From Sindora glabra (lineage: Eukaryota; Streptophyta; Magnoliopsida; Fabales; Fabaceae): DNA of 64,000 nucleotides. This document shows positions 49,761 through 62,881 of the stretch, piece by piece; positions within the stretch are counted from its first letter, which is position 1; the number at the start of each line of letters is the position of its first letter. The notes beneath the pieces are model-generated. The model was not told the origin of the DNA. It did not search any database and saw nothing but the letters and a program-made list of their open reading frames with translations. A program made the translations under genes and the position numbers. The stretch lies in contig CM035226.1 in assembly GCA_020226215.1 (NCBI GenBank), positions 88,808,895 to 88,872,894 of the forward strand. Reading direction: 5' to 3'.

Positions 49761-50368
49761 GTTAATTAGCCGGTGACCATATCGACTGTGAATCCAAGAG
49801 ACTTGAATTTTGATACTGTACATGGGCAGCATCCCTATCTACATTGACAATTATACTACGTATTTTTATTCTTAAATGTTTAGTGAACTCGATTCAAAAC
49901 GTATTGAATAAACATAGCATTTAATGTCATTAACAAGGATGATTGTTATTTATCCTTCAAATATTATAATTAATATTATTAATTTTTTTATATTTAAATA
50001 AATAATGAGAAAAAAATTTAATTAAAAAATAAATATTTATTTCACATTATGAATATAGAAGTTATTAAATTAATTTAATTTTTTTATTTATTTTCACATG
50101 GTAAATAAAAAAAGAGTAGATAATTATAACAGTTGTGAAAGTATGATAATAAATAATGTTAGTTATTATATTTGGGAGATGTCCTTATCATCATTTTTAA
50201 AAAAAAATTAAATATTGCAATGATTTTGAAGTTTATTATTATTTATAATTGTTAATACACAAGCAAGTAAAAATGTCGTATTAATTAAAATCATCGTAAA
50301 TGTTGATGTTTGGCAATAAAGTAGTAAGATAAATGTACATAAATATACAACAAACATAGAAAAGAAAG
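49761..50368. other. AT-rich DNA downstream of the PMD gene
   Basis: No gene seen. It probably holds the 3' flank of the PMD transcript. Confidence 0.45.
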
Positions 50369-52448
50369 CTAATGTCTACGTAAGTGATGTCCAGTCCCAC
50401 ATCTAGGATTGGTAATGTGGCGGCTATATCTACTAACCCTCTGCGCAAGCTCGGGAGTCACATCCCCGGTGTCTGTGTCTCCTCTACCTCCAGATCCCGC
50501 TCTGCCTCTGCCCCTGGCTCCCGCTCTGCCTCCACCTCTACCTCTATCTACAAGCTCTGAGTCATCTGTCATCATGCCACCATGTGCTAATCCCTGATCC
50601 TGGGTATGCTAATCAAATGCAGGACGATATGGCTGCGATGGACCTGCGTCATCGAAAGGAAAGGCATAGAATGAAGATGAAACTCCTGGTATGTGTGGAA
50701 ATGCCTAGAATGAGGATGGAACACCAGGAGGAAACTGGTACATCTGGGATGACGATGACCCATATAGTGCAGTCGAGAACATGGTGGAGGATGAAAGATC
50801 ATCAGGTGCAGTAGGGTACACATGAGATGAGGCAGTAACATCAAGCATCATCGTCATGGTCTCCTGGGCAGTCGAAGGTGGAATCTGCTGCACTGTCGAA
50901 GCGGACGGAACATCAACCTGCGACGTATGTTGTGGAGCAGTGCGATGTCGTCGGCGAGAGCGAGGCTGATCATGGTCACCCTCCGCAAGGTCTGGGATAT
51001 GATGGGCCTGGGGAGCTGGCTCTGCATGTGAGTCAATAATCACATGATCAACCTCCTGAATCGCATGAAGGATGGACTCCGTTGCTGATCTAAGCGCATC
51101 GAAGGTGAACACAACCTACCCCTCAGGGGTAGTGAAGTCCTGTAGTATGGAAACCTCATCTACCTGTACAAATTTTTGACATTAAAGTTAGTTATAATAC
51201 TGATGCATTTAAAGAAAATCAGATACAAAAAACTAGCACGCAATATTACCACAAGGTCTAGCGCTCTCCCAACGGGTGTAATCGGATCGTGGTCCCAGAA
51301 CTAGGCGTGTCGTCGGCTCGACGGTAACGCACAAGTCTCACTGGATATGCCATAGTGCAATATACGGCTGATGGCGGATGTGCCACTCCTCATCATGCCG
51401 ACCGGACAAGTGAATGCAATGGACCTCCGCCACTTGTTTCGATGGCTCTGGAATAGCCTGGCGTAGTCCAAACTGCCGCGAAACCTATCAGGATGGTGCC
51501 ACTCGACAATCTGAAAGTGAATGAGCGGCACCACTACTGTCCACATGTCACTCCCGTCAAAGCAGTACTGAGGCAGTGATGCGGTGACCTCCTCAGTGTA
51601 CGGGATCCAGGTGATCTGAAGTTGCAAATTTAGGTTGTCATTTAAATACGCTAATGGAATGGACAAAGCCCTGAAATAAAGAAATCCATTATCCCCTACA
51701 TACCTGGTCAAGTCGAAGACGGTCCAGCACGTATCTGTAATGGGGTAGGCTGTGTGCCGAACTATCCTGAAACGTCTTCTGATAGTGCCACTTGCCAAGT
51801 ACAATAACAAAGTTAAACAACTTCGTAGTAAACTTAATTATAAGTGAAATTTGAAAAATTTTCTAACCTGCATGCTAAGGGGCCAATCCTTGCATCCCCC
51901 TCTGGTATGTTTAAAATAGCTATCGTGGGGGCGATAGTGGGAAATCTATCCCAAGCCCAGAGCTGTAGTAGTAGGCAACAATCTCCTATCTCCCTGTAAT
52001 CCGGAGCGGTGGCCTTGCAGAGCTCTCTGTACAGATAGGCCAGGCAAGCAGATCCCCAACTGTACGTCCCAGCCTCATGTAAGTGTCCGATCAAGGGTAA
52101 GTGCATGAGGTGGATATATATGCCGGAATGGTTTGGAAATAACGTCCCACCAATGAGACGTAAAATGTAAGCCCGGGCGAATCTCTGCACTGTCACCTCA
52201 TCCGCATCATCTGGAAGATGAGTGAAATGCCTCTCCAACTAACTCATCCTCAATCGCCCCCCTCTGATGACATTCTCATCCACCGGTAACTGAAGTCCCA
52301 AATACTCCTCTATCAGGGCTCCCCATCCCCACACAGTGGGCCCCGTCACTACTCGACCGTCAATGGGTAGGTCGAGCTGAAAAGCAACATCCTGCAGGGT
52401 AATAGTCGTCTCTCCCTGCGGCATGTGAAAGGTGTGTGTCTCCGGCAT
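50369..52448 (-). pseudogene. Plant mobile domain (PMD) protein of MULE 2
   Basis: Four exons chain on the minus strand. 51868-52448 carries PETHTFHMP, GETTITLQDVAFQLDLPIDG and the IGDCCLLLQLWAWDRFP region. 51704-51790 carries WHYQKTF and SLPHYRYVLDRLRLDQ. 51250-51615 carries ITWIPYTEEV, DMWTVVVPLIHF and VEWHHPDRF, then, after a 1 bp frameshift, RQFGLRQAIPEP and IALWHIQ. 50369-51163 is a Ser/Thr/Pro-rich region followed by an RG-rich tail GRGGGRAGARGRGR and a CGTGHHLRRH end. This is the PMD (aminotransferase-like) layout. It is broken by RMS-stop-LERHF (Trp codon lost), the frameshift, further stops in the last two exons, and probably a missing first exon. PMD genes of this type are known in MULEs; MAIN/MAIL proteins are the domesticated relatives. 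Confidence 0.85.
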
Positions 52449-52660
52449 TATAAAATTTTTGTATTTTGGTATTTAAACCAAGTTGCATACACTTGGACGA
52501 TTAACTAATGGTCGGTTCACATTACTAGTAATGGGGTAACATATATATACATAATGACGTGCAATTTTACAACCATAAAAAAAATACAGTGTGCGACTGT
52601 TACACTTATGATATTGGGTAATATACTCTATAACATATATGCGAAAGTAAATAATAAAAA

Positions 52661-55477
52661 TCAAGGTGTAGAAGGGCCTTCCTTCCCATATAGCAGTGGG
52701 CAGCGCTTACGATTATGTCTTTCCATCTTACAATGACCGTATTTTTGCTTTACACCGCTCTCTTGAAGCCAATCCATCTCATTTCTGATCCGGGTCGACT
52801 TTGGTCATCCCCTTGCATGTAATCTTCCATAATTTAGAACTAGGACAGGAAATGGTGGTAGGTTATTCCATTGCGACCACTCCCTGATAGGTCACCACTC
52901 AGATTTGTAGTAATTGAGTAGTGTGTCAAGCCTGTACACAGCATCGACATATGATTCTCACGATATGTTGATTGAGGCACAAGCAGTAATAATATGAGCG
53001 CAAGGATACCTATATGCTTGAAATTGTCCACATTCACATTGCCCTTTGTCTAATAATACTTGGACGACCTTTCCACATGACCCCCTTGCCATATCAGGGC
53101 CCTCCACCACCTCAAACCTAGTCCTTTATCTATTATAAGCACGAACGTGGTAAGAAGAAGCACGTGACTGGATAGTCGCAAGCTCCTGTCTGAATCTGCT
53201 TGCGTATATGTGACCTTGTTGTAGTTCAGCATGTGCTTCTTTTGCCCTTTCCACAAAGTACTTGACACATCTATAGTATGTTTGTTGAACAAGGCCTGTG
53301 ATTGGTAGCTTCCTTAATCCTTTGAAGAGGCCATTGATGCACTCTACAATGTTAGTCGTCATATGACCATATCTTCTGCCTTCATCATAAGCAAGCGTCC
53401 ACTTCTCCATCGGAATAGCAGTCAACTTCTTGTGGATCTCCTCATTGACTTTTCTAAGGTTCTCCAATCTCTCCATGGCCTTTTCCCAACTGGGCTCATA
53501 CGCTGAATAGAAGGAGACAAATAGGTTAACCGGGTTGAACTACCAGATACACAAATTTATAGATGAAAGGTTCAACAAGAAAATTATGCTATAACGCATA
53601 CCAATCTTAAGGGCAGCTTTCCTCACATTGTCATCCCTGCACTTCTTGCGAACGTTGCTGGCAATATGTCTGATACAGTACCGGTGAAAAGCATTAGGAG
53701 GCTGCCATCCCAGACTTTCGGTGGCTACAACATCTTTTATAACTCGGTGCCGATCTGATATCAAGCATATTTCTTGCTTGTTCATAACATTTACCCACAG
53801 TAATGCCAAAAACTAACTCCAGTTTTCATAGTTCTCCCTGTCAACAATGGCAAAGGCAAGAGGAACAGGGCGTTTGTTACCGTCCTGGGTTGCAGCAATC
53901 AATAGCACGCCCCTGAACTTGCCATACAAATGCGTTCCATCAACTTGTATGAATTGCTTACAGTAGGGAAATGCGGCAATGCATGGCTTGAAAGCCCAAA
54001 AAACTCGGTTGAAAACATGTTTCTGGGGATCAACACGGTTGTTAGCTGTGACGAATTCTTGTGACTCCAACTTGAACAGTGCCTGGTCACAGTAGCCTAG
54101 AATGTCCAACCATTTAGGAAGAACTTCGTACGATTTATCCCAATCACCGTACACCTTGACAATTGCCTTTTGTTTTGCCTTTCATGCTTTCCTGTACGAA
54201 ATCTTATACCCGTACATGCCTTCCACCCTCTCTTGTATAAGCGAGATTGGAACATCTTGCTTCACTTTAATCATCTCCAGTATCAAGGAACTGATATACT
54301 CGGAGTCCAAAGACTTGTGATCCTGTGTCAAATTGGCGTTAACACATGTGTGAGGCCCTAAAAATCTAGTTATTGTCCAAGCGTTACAATTCTTCAGTTT
54401 CGTCGCTCTGAGGTGGAAATTGCATTAGTCCCCGTAATTAGCACACTTCACGCTTAATCTTTTGGTATCTGACTCCTCGACGTAATAACTGTGGTGCCTT
54501 CTGATGTGGTAATGCTTGGTTGCAGCAATTAAAGCCTCCTTGCAATCGAACTCTTGCCCAACCTATAAGTCCTCCATGTCGTAATCATAGCTTGGTTTCA
54601 TTATTTCTGGAAATTCATTAGGATTCCGTATGGCATCCCAATCAATGTGAGAGAAGACAGCAGCTTGAGGGACACCACATGATGTATGTGCAGCATTGTC
54701 ACTCCTCACCTGCCGCGTTGCAACACTGTCTCCATGTATAGTGGCGCGTTCTTCGTCATCAGTGTCATGATCATCATCGCTGCTGCAAGACACCTCATCG
54801 TCCTCAAAACCAGACTCAAGGTGGGCATCCATCAATATAGGATCAACGGATTCTTCCTCTACGATCGGTAAGGCGCTTGTTGAACCCATCATGGTATGTG
54901 ATATATTTCTCGGAAAAATACCAGCAACAGATGAGTCCAATGCAGGAGTATAACTATCAGAAATGTGGAACTCAATTCCACCTGTGTAAGGAAGGCCTTC
55001 CCGCACCATCGAACAACTAGTACTGACATTAGCCGTTAGAACCATAGGTGATCTAGTTGTTGGAACTCTTTCTTTTGAACCCAGATTGGCAGCGTGCAGT
55101 TCGGATGTGATCACCTCTGCGTACAACTCCATTGCTGTCATTGTCGGATGCTGTTCATAGCTTGCTATGGCACATTCCAAGTCTTCATCGTCGTCCAATT
55201 CGTATGTCATGTATTGAGCCTCTGTTTGATGTTGTGGAAACCTGTAAACAATCTTCCCCACAGCTTGATCTTCGTGAAGCTTCAGTCGGGCATGAATTCT
55301 CTCCCGCAAAACATCCATAGTGCTGTATCCTCTTAATTTCAATGCCTTTGGAGGAGGTCCATCATACATTACCCCCATTGATCCCTCAATAATTGTACCA
55401 TTTGAATATATAAAGACAATTAAACTTTTCTTCATCTTCTTACTTTTAGCTGCACAATACTCACTGCACCCCCACAA
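52661..55477 (-). pseudogene. MURA-like transposase of MULE 2, one frame with several stops
   Basis: The start is probably MKKSLIVFIYSNG (ATG at 55435) or the upstream Met at 55477. N-terminal PB1-like region, acidic linker (CSSDDDHDTDDEE), then the MULE DNA-binding domain with HTCVNANLTQDHKSLDSEY. The catalytic domain has IQVDGTHLYGKFRG (first Asp, 53939-53941), LISDRHRVI (second Asp) and NIVECINGLF (Glu). The SWIM finger CEC...YPCAHIITAC follows, and the end is a zinc knuckle GHCKMERHNRKRCP whose first Cys is replaced by Tyr. One 99 bp intron (53503-53601) with GT-AG ends. The frame has no frameshift that I can see, but about eight stops, several at expected Trp codons (ENWS-stop-FLALL, RKA-stop-KAKQ). 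The family acts in the nucleus on the element ends. Confidence 0.88.
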
Positions 55478-57227
55478 CTGACAGATAGTCTCATATACAA
55501 ATTTTATTCTCGTAAACGAGTGTACTAGTATTTAATACTATAATTAAAAATAAACGGGATGTATTACTATTTTGCAAGGTATTCTATTAATTCTATGTAA
55601 TAATAAGATTATTTTTTCGGCCAAGCAAATGTTATTTCTTTTCCAAAACTAATATAAAATTTGACTATATAATCTTATCTATGGTTTAGTTTATCTCTTT
55701 CAATTAAGCACTTCTTAGTGATTTTGCACAAATTATACTAATTAAATTAGTTAACGTTTTTAATACACTATCTTTTTTATTTTTACGGCTTTTTTCTCCG
55801 TTCACACCTACTACTAAATAGCAACCAAAATTATGTACACATTATTATTACCAATACCTCCATATATATTTTAATTCTTCCTAAATAAACCTATGTATAA
55901 TATAATTTTTTCAAGTACGTTTATTATTCTTCCATTTATAATATCTACTATTTAAATGCAAAATAGTACAAATTTTCAATAACAATATCCTATTTTTTTA
56001 AGGCTTTTGGTTACATTCACATTTCCTAGAATCTTTTTTAGTATCTCTCTTATGATATATTAAGATTTCACATGAAAAAATTCTCTAAATATAACTTTCA
56101 CCTAGGTCGTAAGACCTATATTAGGACATTCTTCTTTATCTCGTTTGTTATTCTTTTAATAGCACAACCTATCACATTACATATAAATTCCTACAAAATT
56201 TTCATAAATCATAACTTCACATCTTAAATCATAATTTCACATCATAAATCATAACAATCAATATAAAATAAATAAATCTATATTATTAATATCATAACAT
56301 TTTAAATAAATTTCTCTACCAATATAAAAAATATTTTCACTATGACTAATAAAAATTATAATATAAGCATAAAATTCCTAAAAATACTAACCGGTAAGTA
56401 TTCGGAGAAGCAAACAGAAAAAAGTCTCTGCATGAAAGAAAAATTTGTTAGATAATTTAATAACTTTAATCTCTAAGTAAAAGTTATTAGATATTATTGT
56501 ATCAATTAAAAAATTATGCAAAAATCACGCTAAATTAAATATATTTTGTAAGATAATATATTAAAGGAATAAAAATAACAATATATATAAAATTTTATTG
56601 ATGTATATTCAATTTAAAATATAGTGTTCAAATTTTTATATCAAGAAAATATTAATAAATTTTAAAAGATAATTCATTTTTATTCTTAACTCATATCATT
56701 AAAACTAAAATATATAGTTAGTTATTTCAATTAGCGTTTTCCATAACATGAATTTTTCAAAAAAAGATATTTGATCATTAAAAATAATTTTATGTCAAAA
56801 ATATGATATTATATTATATTAATATTATTCAATATATTCCATTTCAACTTTTAATAGAATGATTGAAGAAATAAAGAAGAAAAAAATTCAGCAAGGTACA
56901 TGAAATAAAGAATAAATTATGTACGAACTGTAAACCCTCTGAGAACTTTCAGTTGATGTATTTTAAATTTAAAATATAATATTTAAAAAATTTCATCAAC
57001 AAAAATTTAAAGATATTTATATAAATAATATTTAATTCAATCACTAACTTTTTTCTATAGATTATAATATGAAATTATTTATTTTTGTTAAAAAAATGTA
57101 TATTAAAGCTTCAATTCACTTAAAATATTGTAATAAATTAAAAAATATAATTAATGATTGTAAAAAAATATTGTTAATAACATGTTAGTTTTCTAAAAAA
57201 TATAATATGTTAAAGCTTCAATTTTTT
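55478..57227. other. MULE 2 right internal non-coding region
   Basis: Very AT-rich. A diverged unit resembling the 57.2 kb tandem repeat lies at 56215-56400 (CATCATAAATCATAA ... AAAATACTAACCGGTAA). It may contain the transposase promoter, but no clear TATA box can be singled out in this composition. Confidence 0.45.
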
Positions 57228-57740
57228 CTAAATCCTAGATCATCATTTCACATTATAAGTCATAATAATTAACATAAAATAAAAATTATAATATAAATGT
57301 AAAAAATATACAAATACTAACCAGTAAAAATCACAAACTATCACAGATCATATAAATTTATATAAATTTTTTCTAAATCCTAGATCATCATTTCCCATCA
57401 TAAATCATAATAATCAACATGAAATACAAATTATAATATACATACAGAAATTATAAAAATACTAACCAGTAAAAAATATAAACTATCACATATCATATAA
57501 ATTTGTACAAATCTTTTCTAAATCCTAGATCACCATTTCACGTCATAAATCATAATAATCAACATAAAATAAATATTATAATATAAATACAAAAATTATC
57601 AAAATTTAAACAAATAAAATTTATAAATTATAACAGAAAATTCTTTCTAAATCCTAAATCATCATTTCATGTCATAAATCATAATAATTAATTTAAAAAA
57701 ATATAACATAAAAATAAAAATTATAAATATACTAACCAAG
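57228..57740. repeat. Tandem repeat in MULE 2, about 145 bp unit, 4 copies
   Basis: CTAAATCCTAGATCATCATT (or close) starts units at 57228, 57373, 57518 and 57647, spacing 145, 145 and 129. Each unit continues with TCATAAATCATAATAATCAA, an AT tract and ATACTAACCAGTAAAAA. The last unit is shorter and more diverged. Confidence 0.85.
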
Positions 57741-58019
57741 CAAGAATTAACTGGGATCAGATTTGCTCCAAAGCAGAAAATGCTTCCGAATGAAATGTAC
57801 AAAAGAAAGAACAGATGATGATTTATGAACGAAGGAATATAAAATATGAAGAACTGCGGGAAGTGGCTGCAAGTTTTATGAAGAAAGAAGAGAAGCAAAG
57901 TGGCTGCGAAAGGGTTTCGGAGTTGTGGAGTGAGGAGTGAGGAGGGAGGAGGGGCGGGGGTGTATAAATAGGGGGGAGGCGCTTGATGAAATGGTGTCTC
58001 CCAATTCGAATTTCAAAAA
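57741..58019. other. MULE 2 right flank, non-coding
   Basis: Mixed composition with a purine-rich GAGGAGTGAGGAGGGAGGAG stretch near 57931. No gene. Confidence 0.4.
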
Positions 58020-58190
58020 AATGGTGCCCAGGGCGCCTTTTGAAATGGCGTCTTCCCCTTACGGAGGGCGCCAGTTTGAATGGCGCCTCCCGCCTGGGGG
58101 GCGCCACTTCAAAAGGCGCCTCCAAGGGGAGGACGCCATTCTGAATGGCGCCTCCAAAGCCTTCGGGCGTCATTTTGAATGGCGCCCTGC
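58020..58190. repeat. MULE 2 right subterminal GGCGCC array
   Basis: About ten GGCGCC/GGCGTC/GACGCC words. The unit TTTGAATGGCGCC(T/C) recurs at about 58075, 58139 and 58171. Open frames across it (57937-58242 plus, 57823-58173 minus) are a by-product of the repeat. Confidence 0.88.
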
Positions 58191-58282
58191 GTATTTTGGT
58201 AATATGTTTCCAAACTACGGTAAAACGATAAATTATTTATAAAATACGCGTAATCCGGTATTTTTGCCGAAAATAACCATAT
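58187..58282 (-). repeat. MULE 2 right terminal inverted repeat
   Basis: Read inverted: TTTTCGGCAAAAATACCGG, CGTTTTACCGTA, then ATATTACCAAAATACGCAGG. Inverted partner of 48644-48730. Confidence 0.82.
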
Positions 58283-60158
<1,876 letters not shown>

Positions 60159-60388
60159 TTAGTTGTAAATTAAAATTTTAAATAATTTCCTTTAAAAAAA
60201 GGTAAAGATTTTCATAGTGCTAAAACTATGGAGCTAATTCACAAATAGCCACTATAAAATCTTGAAATTTTATTTTACGAGGCCATATTTTTTTTTAGGA
60301 CCCACTAAGATGAGAAATTAAAATTTTGTTCTTAACAGTATAATGCTACAATAGTTTCCCGCCAAAAAAAAATATCTATTTCAAATAC

Positions 60389-60442
60389 CATAATTCCACG
60401 GATATCTGTTTTTATAAAGTGTTTTTCCATCACATCCTGGAC
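60389..60442 (-). pseudogene. SCPL: short DGKTLYKN exon
   Basis: Encodes CDGKTLYKNRYPWNY and ends at donor ATG|GTATTT. The acceptor is either of two overlapping CCAG sites (exon starting at 60442 or 60436). Its phase fits the next exon. It is the most upstream SCPL exon I can find. Confidence 0.75.
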
Positions 60443-61142
60443 CTGGAAAAGGGAACCAAATAAATCAATTTAATTAGTTATCCAAAACCACTATTTTTTT
60501 CTAATTAATTAATTTAATATTTTATGTTTACTCATGATTAAGCAGCATGTTTGAGTCAAAACTCTCAGCTGGCCTGGGAGGCACATGAGGGACTTACTAG
60601 CAAATTACGAGAAGGAAGTGTCCATACTCTAAGGTTTGAAAAGGAATATAAAAATTGATTATTAAATAACTACTAAATAATTGATAGTAGTTTGACTAAT
60701 AAATATTTAATTTCATCCGTCCCACCAAACAAGTTTCATGAAATGTTAGAGTACGCGCACCGGAAAATCCTCGAACGATGGGATTTGACACCTGATTTGT
60801 CATAAAATCCAACTTGAAATATAAGCTAGTGAAAAAAAATCACGACCACAATATATATATATTTCGAGGGAAGTATGGGGTCATTGAATTTTAGAGTCAA
60901 TGGAACAGCTCGATCGTCCAACCTAATTATTAATTTAAAATTTCATATTTTTATTTATGACATCATTTGATTTAATATTTAATTCACTTTTAAAACATTG
61001 TTTAATATATTAAGTAAATATTTATGTAATTTACTAATTTACTAATAAGTATACAATTTATATTTATTACCATGTTTATCTTTCTTGTTATACTCATGAT
61101 AAATTAGTTTTATACGAAAATTTGTGAAGAAGGAAAGAAAGA
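60443..61142. other. Region upstream of the last recognised SCPL exon
   Basis: I searched by eye for the SCPL oxyanion-hole exon (NGGPGCSS) on the minus strand and did not find it. Two less AT-rich islands (60550-60640 and 60715-60800) match nothing I know. Confidence 0.5.
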
Positions 61143-61229
61143 CTAACAGATGATGAATATATCAGGCTTATTTATTTTTGACTGAAGTGCATTTTCTCGA
61201 GTTATCTGAGATATTGATGTACCAGTTAC
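61143..61229 (-). other. Exon-like segment, unrecognised
   Basis: On the minus strand a strong acceptor TTTTTTATTTTTAG (61230) precedes an open stretch reading VTGTSISQITRENALQSKIN and KPDIFIIC before a TAG. It is in phase with the donor of the segment at 61856-62018. I do not recognise the product. It could belong to a decayed gene upstream of the SCPL remains or be chance. Confidence 0.25.
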
Positions 61230-61855
61230 CTAAAAATAAAAAATATTTGTCCACAAACAAATATAAAACGAAAGAAATTATTGAGAAGGAATTGGAAATA
61301 AAAAACGTCACTATTGTAGGATGTATATAGCAAGTTTTCACGCCAGATACATTTATCAGATATTAAAATGATCATCATATTTCTATAAATTTCTATAAAT
61401 GAACAAATAAAAGAAGCCTATTTTATCTGTTATTGTTTAATTATATATTAAAAAACAATGTAGTCATGATTCATGAAGTGTTGAACACTTAACCTCCCCT
61501 TTCAAAGTTTGCATTTTCATAATAATTAACAAAAGAAAAAGATTACACTCACAACTACTATAGGTATATTTTTATAACTACACACATGGCATACACTTTT
61601 TTTTTAATTCAAATTGACCTGATTTACATTAAAAAATGGAAAATTTCAACTAGAAAGACTGCATTTCCACAACTACTCATAAGAAAAAGATAGTCCATCC
61701 GCGTGTTTTTGATAAAAATTGAAGCTTAACGTACATAAATTTAAAGTTTTTTTAAAAGTTTTGTTCAATTATGAATTTTGAACGCCAAATCTTGCATATA
61801 TACATATGTTAAATGGAATGATTACAATACCTAGAACTGTTTTTAAGATAGCTCA

Positions 61856-62018
61856 CCTTAAATTTATTAACAAATGAAATTCTGACATTTGTCTTGTTAC
61901 TAATTGCTTTTATGCTATGACCGATTTTGTTAAGTAGTCCCCCAACTCTTATTATTTTGATTTGCTGCCCAAATGTTCCAACAAGGGAGATCAATCGTTC
62001 AGATTTCAGACTCATCAA
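61856..62018 (-). other. Exon-like segment, unrecognised
   Basis: An open minus-strand stretch reading LMSLKSERLISLVGTFGQQI, then IRVGGLLNKIGHSIKAISNK and VRISFVNKFK, ends at an excellent donor AAG|GTGAGC (61855). It joins in frame to the segment at 61143-61229. A TGA lies just upstream, so any gene is broken. I cannot assign a family. Confidence 0.25.
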
Positions 62019-62019
62019 A

Positions 62020-62817
62020 GAAATCTCGTCTCATATCAGCATCCTTCTGGGAAGAGTTTGAATAAAATTTGGACTATTCACATCAGCAGAAGTTTTATGC
62101 TTCATATTGCAATAATTTTTTTTTAATTCCACACTAAAGTAAGTTATAAAGTAATGATCAAAGATATTGGATGAAATAATTGTAATGTAAAATTATATAA
62201 TAAATTAAATAACGAATTAACAGAAGGGAGGAGCACAATTTAGATAATTTGAAAGTTTAAAATAGTGTGATTTCGCCTAAAATTTTATCAATCTATTCCC
62301 AGTAATTTAATTTTCAACTCATTTAAAATATATATCTTCTTTTTTATCTATTTGAATGTATATTTTTCCTATTTCTTATATACCATATTATTTACAACTT
62401 AGACACAATATTGTTGAGTAATAAAGAATAATATAATATATTTTTTATCATAAAAATATTTTAAATAAATTAAATATCTAACTTAATTAAATTTATGTAT
62501 TTAATTTTTATCAATATTTTTTGGCTTTATGTTGAACAATTGTTGTTGTTGTTATTATCATCTTCTTCGTAAGTTTGTGTTAAACAACTAATACACTCTT
62601 TTTTTCTTATTAATATTATTACCATTAAAATTTTTAATTTTAAAAATAAATATGTCTAATTAATATGCCTATAATTATGATTGCAAATTTTTATTATGCA
62701 ACATATTATAGTAAAAATACTTTTATATTTGAAGATAAATAAATCATATTTCATTATATTACATAGTGACTCAAGAGGATTAAAAAATTTAAAAACTATT
62801 GAATTTCTGAATTAGAT
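62020..62817. other. AT-rich DNA with a dispersed-repeat member
   Basis: 62380-62520 (TATTTACAACTTAGACACAA, TTGAGTAATAAAGAATAATA, TATCATAAAAATATTTTAAA) belongs to the dispersed family seen at 15245 and 34975. No gene. Confidence 0.45.
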
Positions 62818-62820
62818 CCC

Positions 62821-62881
<61 letters not shown>
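62818..62881. repeat. (TTA)n microsatellite
   Basis: About 21 uninterrupted TTA/ATT trinucleotides. Confidence 0.97.

Larger units (their letters stand above)
48644..58282 (-). mobile_element. Mutator-like element 2 (9.6 kb) with PMD and transposase genes, inside the SCPL intron
   Basis: The termini are about 90 bp imperfect inverted repeats: CGG(A/C)(T/A)AAAATACC, CGTTTTACCG, then ATTACCAAAATACGCA(C/G)GG on each side, read inward. They are followed by GC-rich GGCGCC-containing subterminal arrays. Flanking 9-mers ATGTATAAG (48635-48643) and ATGTAAAAG (58283-58291) match at 8 of 9 positions, the size expected for a MULE target duplication. Both genes lie on the minus strand: transposase (52661-55477) upstream and PMD (50369-52448) downstream. 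The element sits 13 bases from an SCPL exon, splitting its intron. Both genes are dead, so the element can now move only if mobilised in trans. Confidence 0.87.

Noticed and set aside
50409..50814. Pro- and Met-rich plus-strand frames near 50.4-50.8 kb
   Set aside because: They are antisense to the RG-rich and Ser/Thr/Pro-rich C-terminal exon of the PMD gene.
54686..55336. Plus-strand open frames opposite the MULE 2 transposase
   Set aside because: They are antisense to a well-supported coding region with recognisable domains.
57823..58242. Open frames of 101 and 116 codons on both strands
   Set aside because: They run through the GGCGCC subterminal array and right TIR of MULE 2. Their length comes from repeat composition, and the predicted peptides are repeats of one motif.
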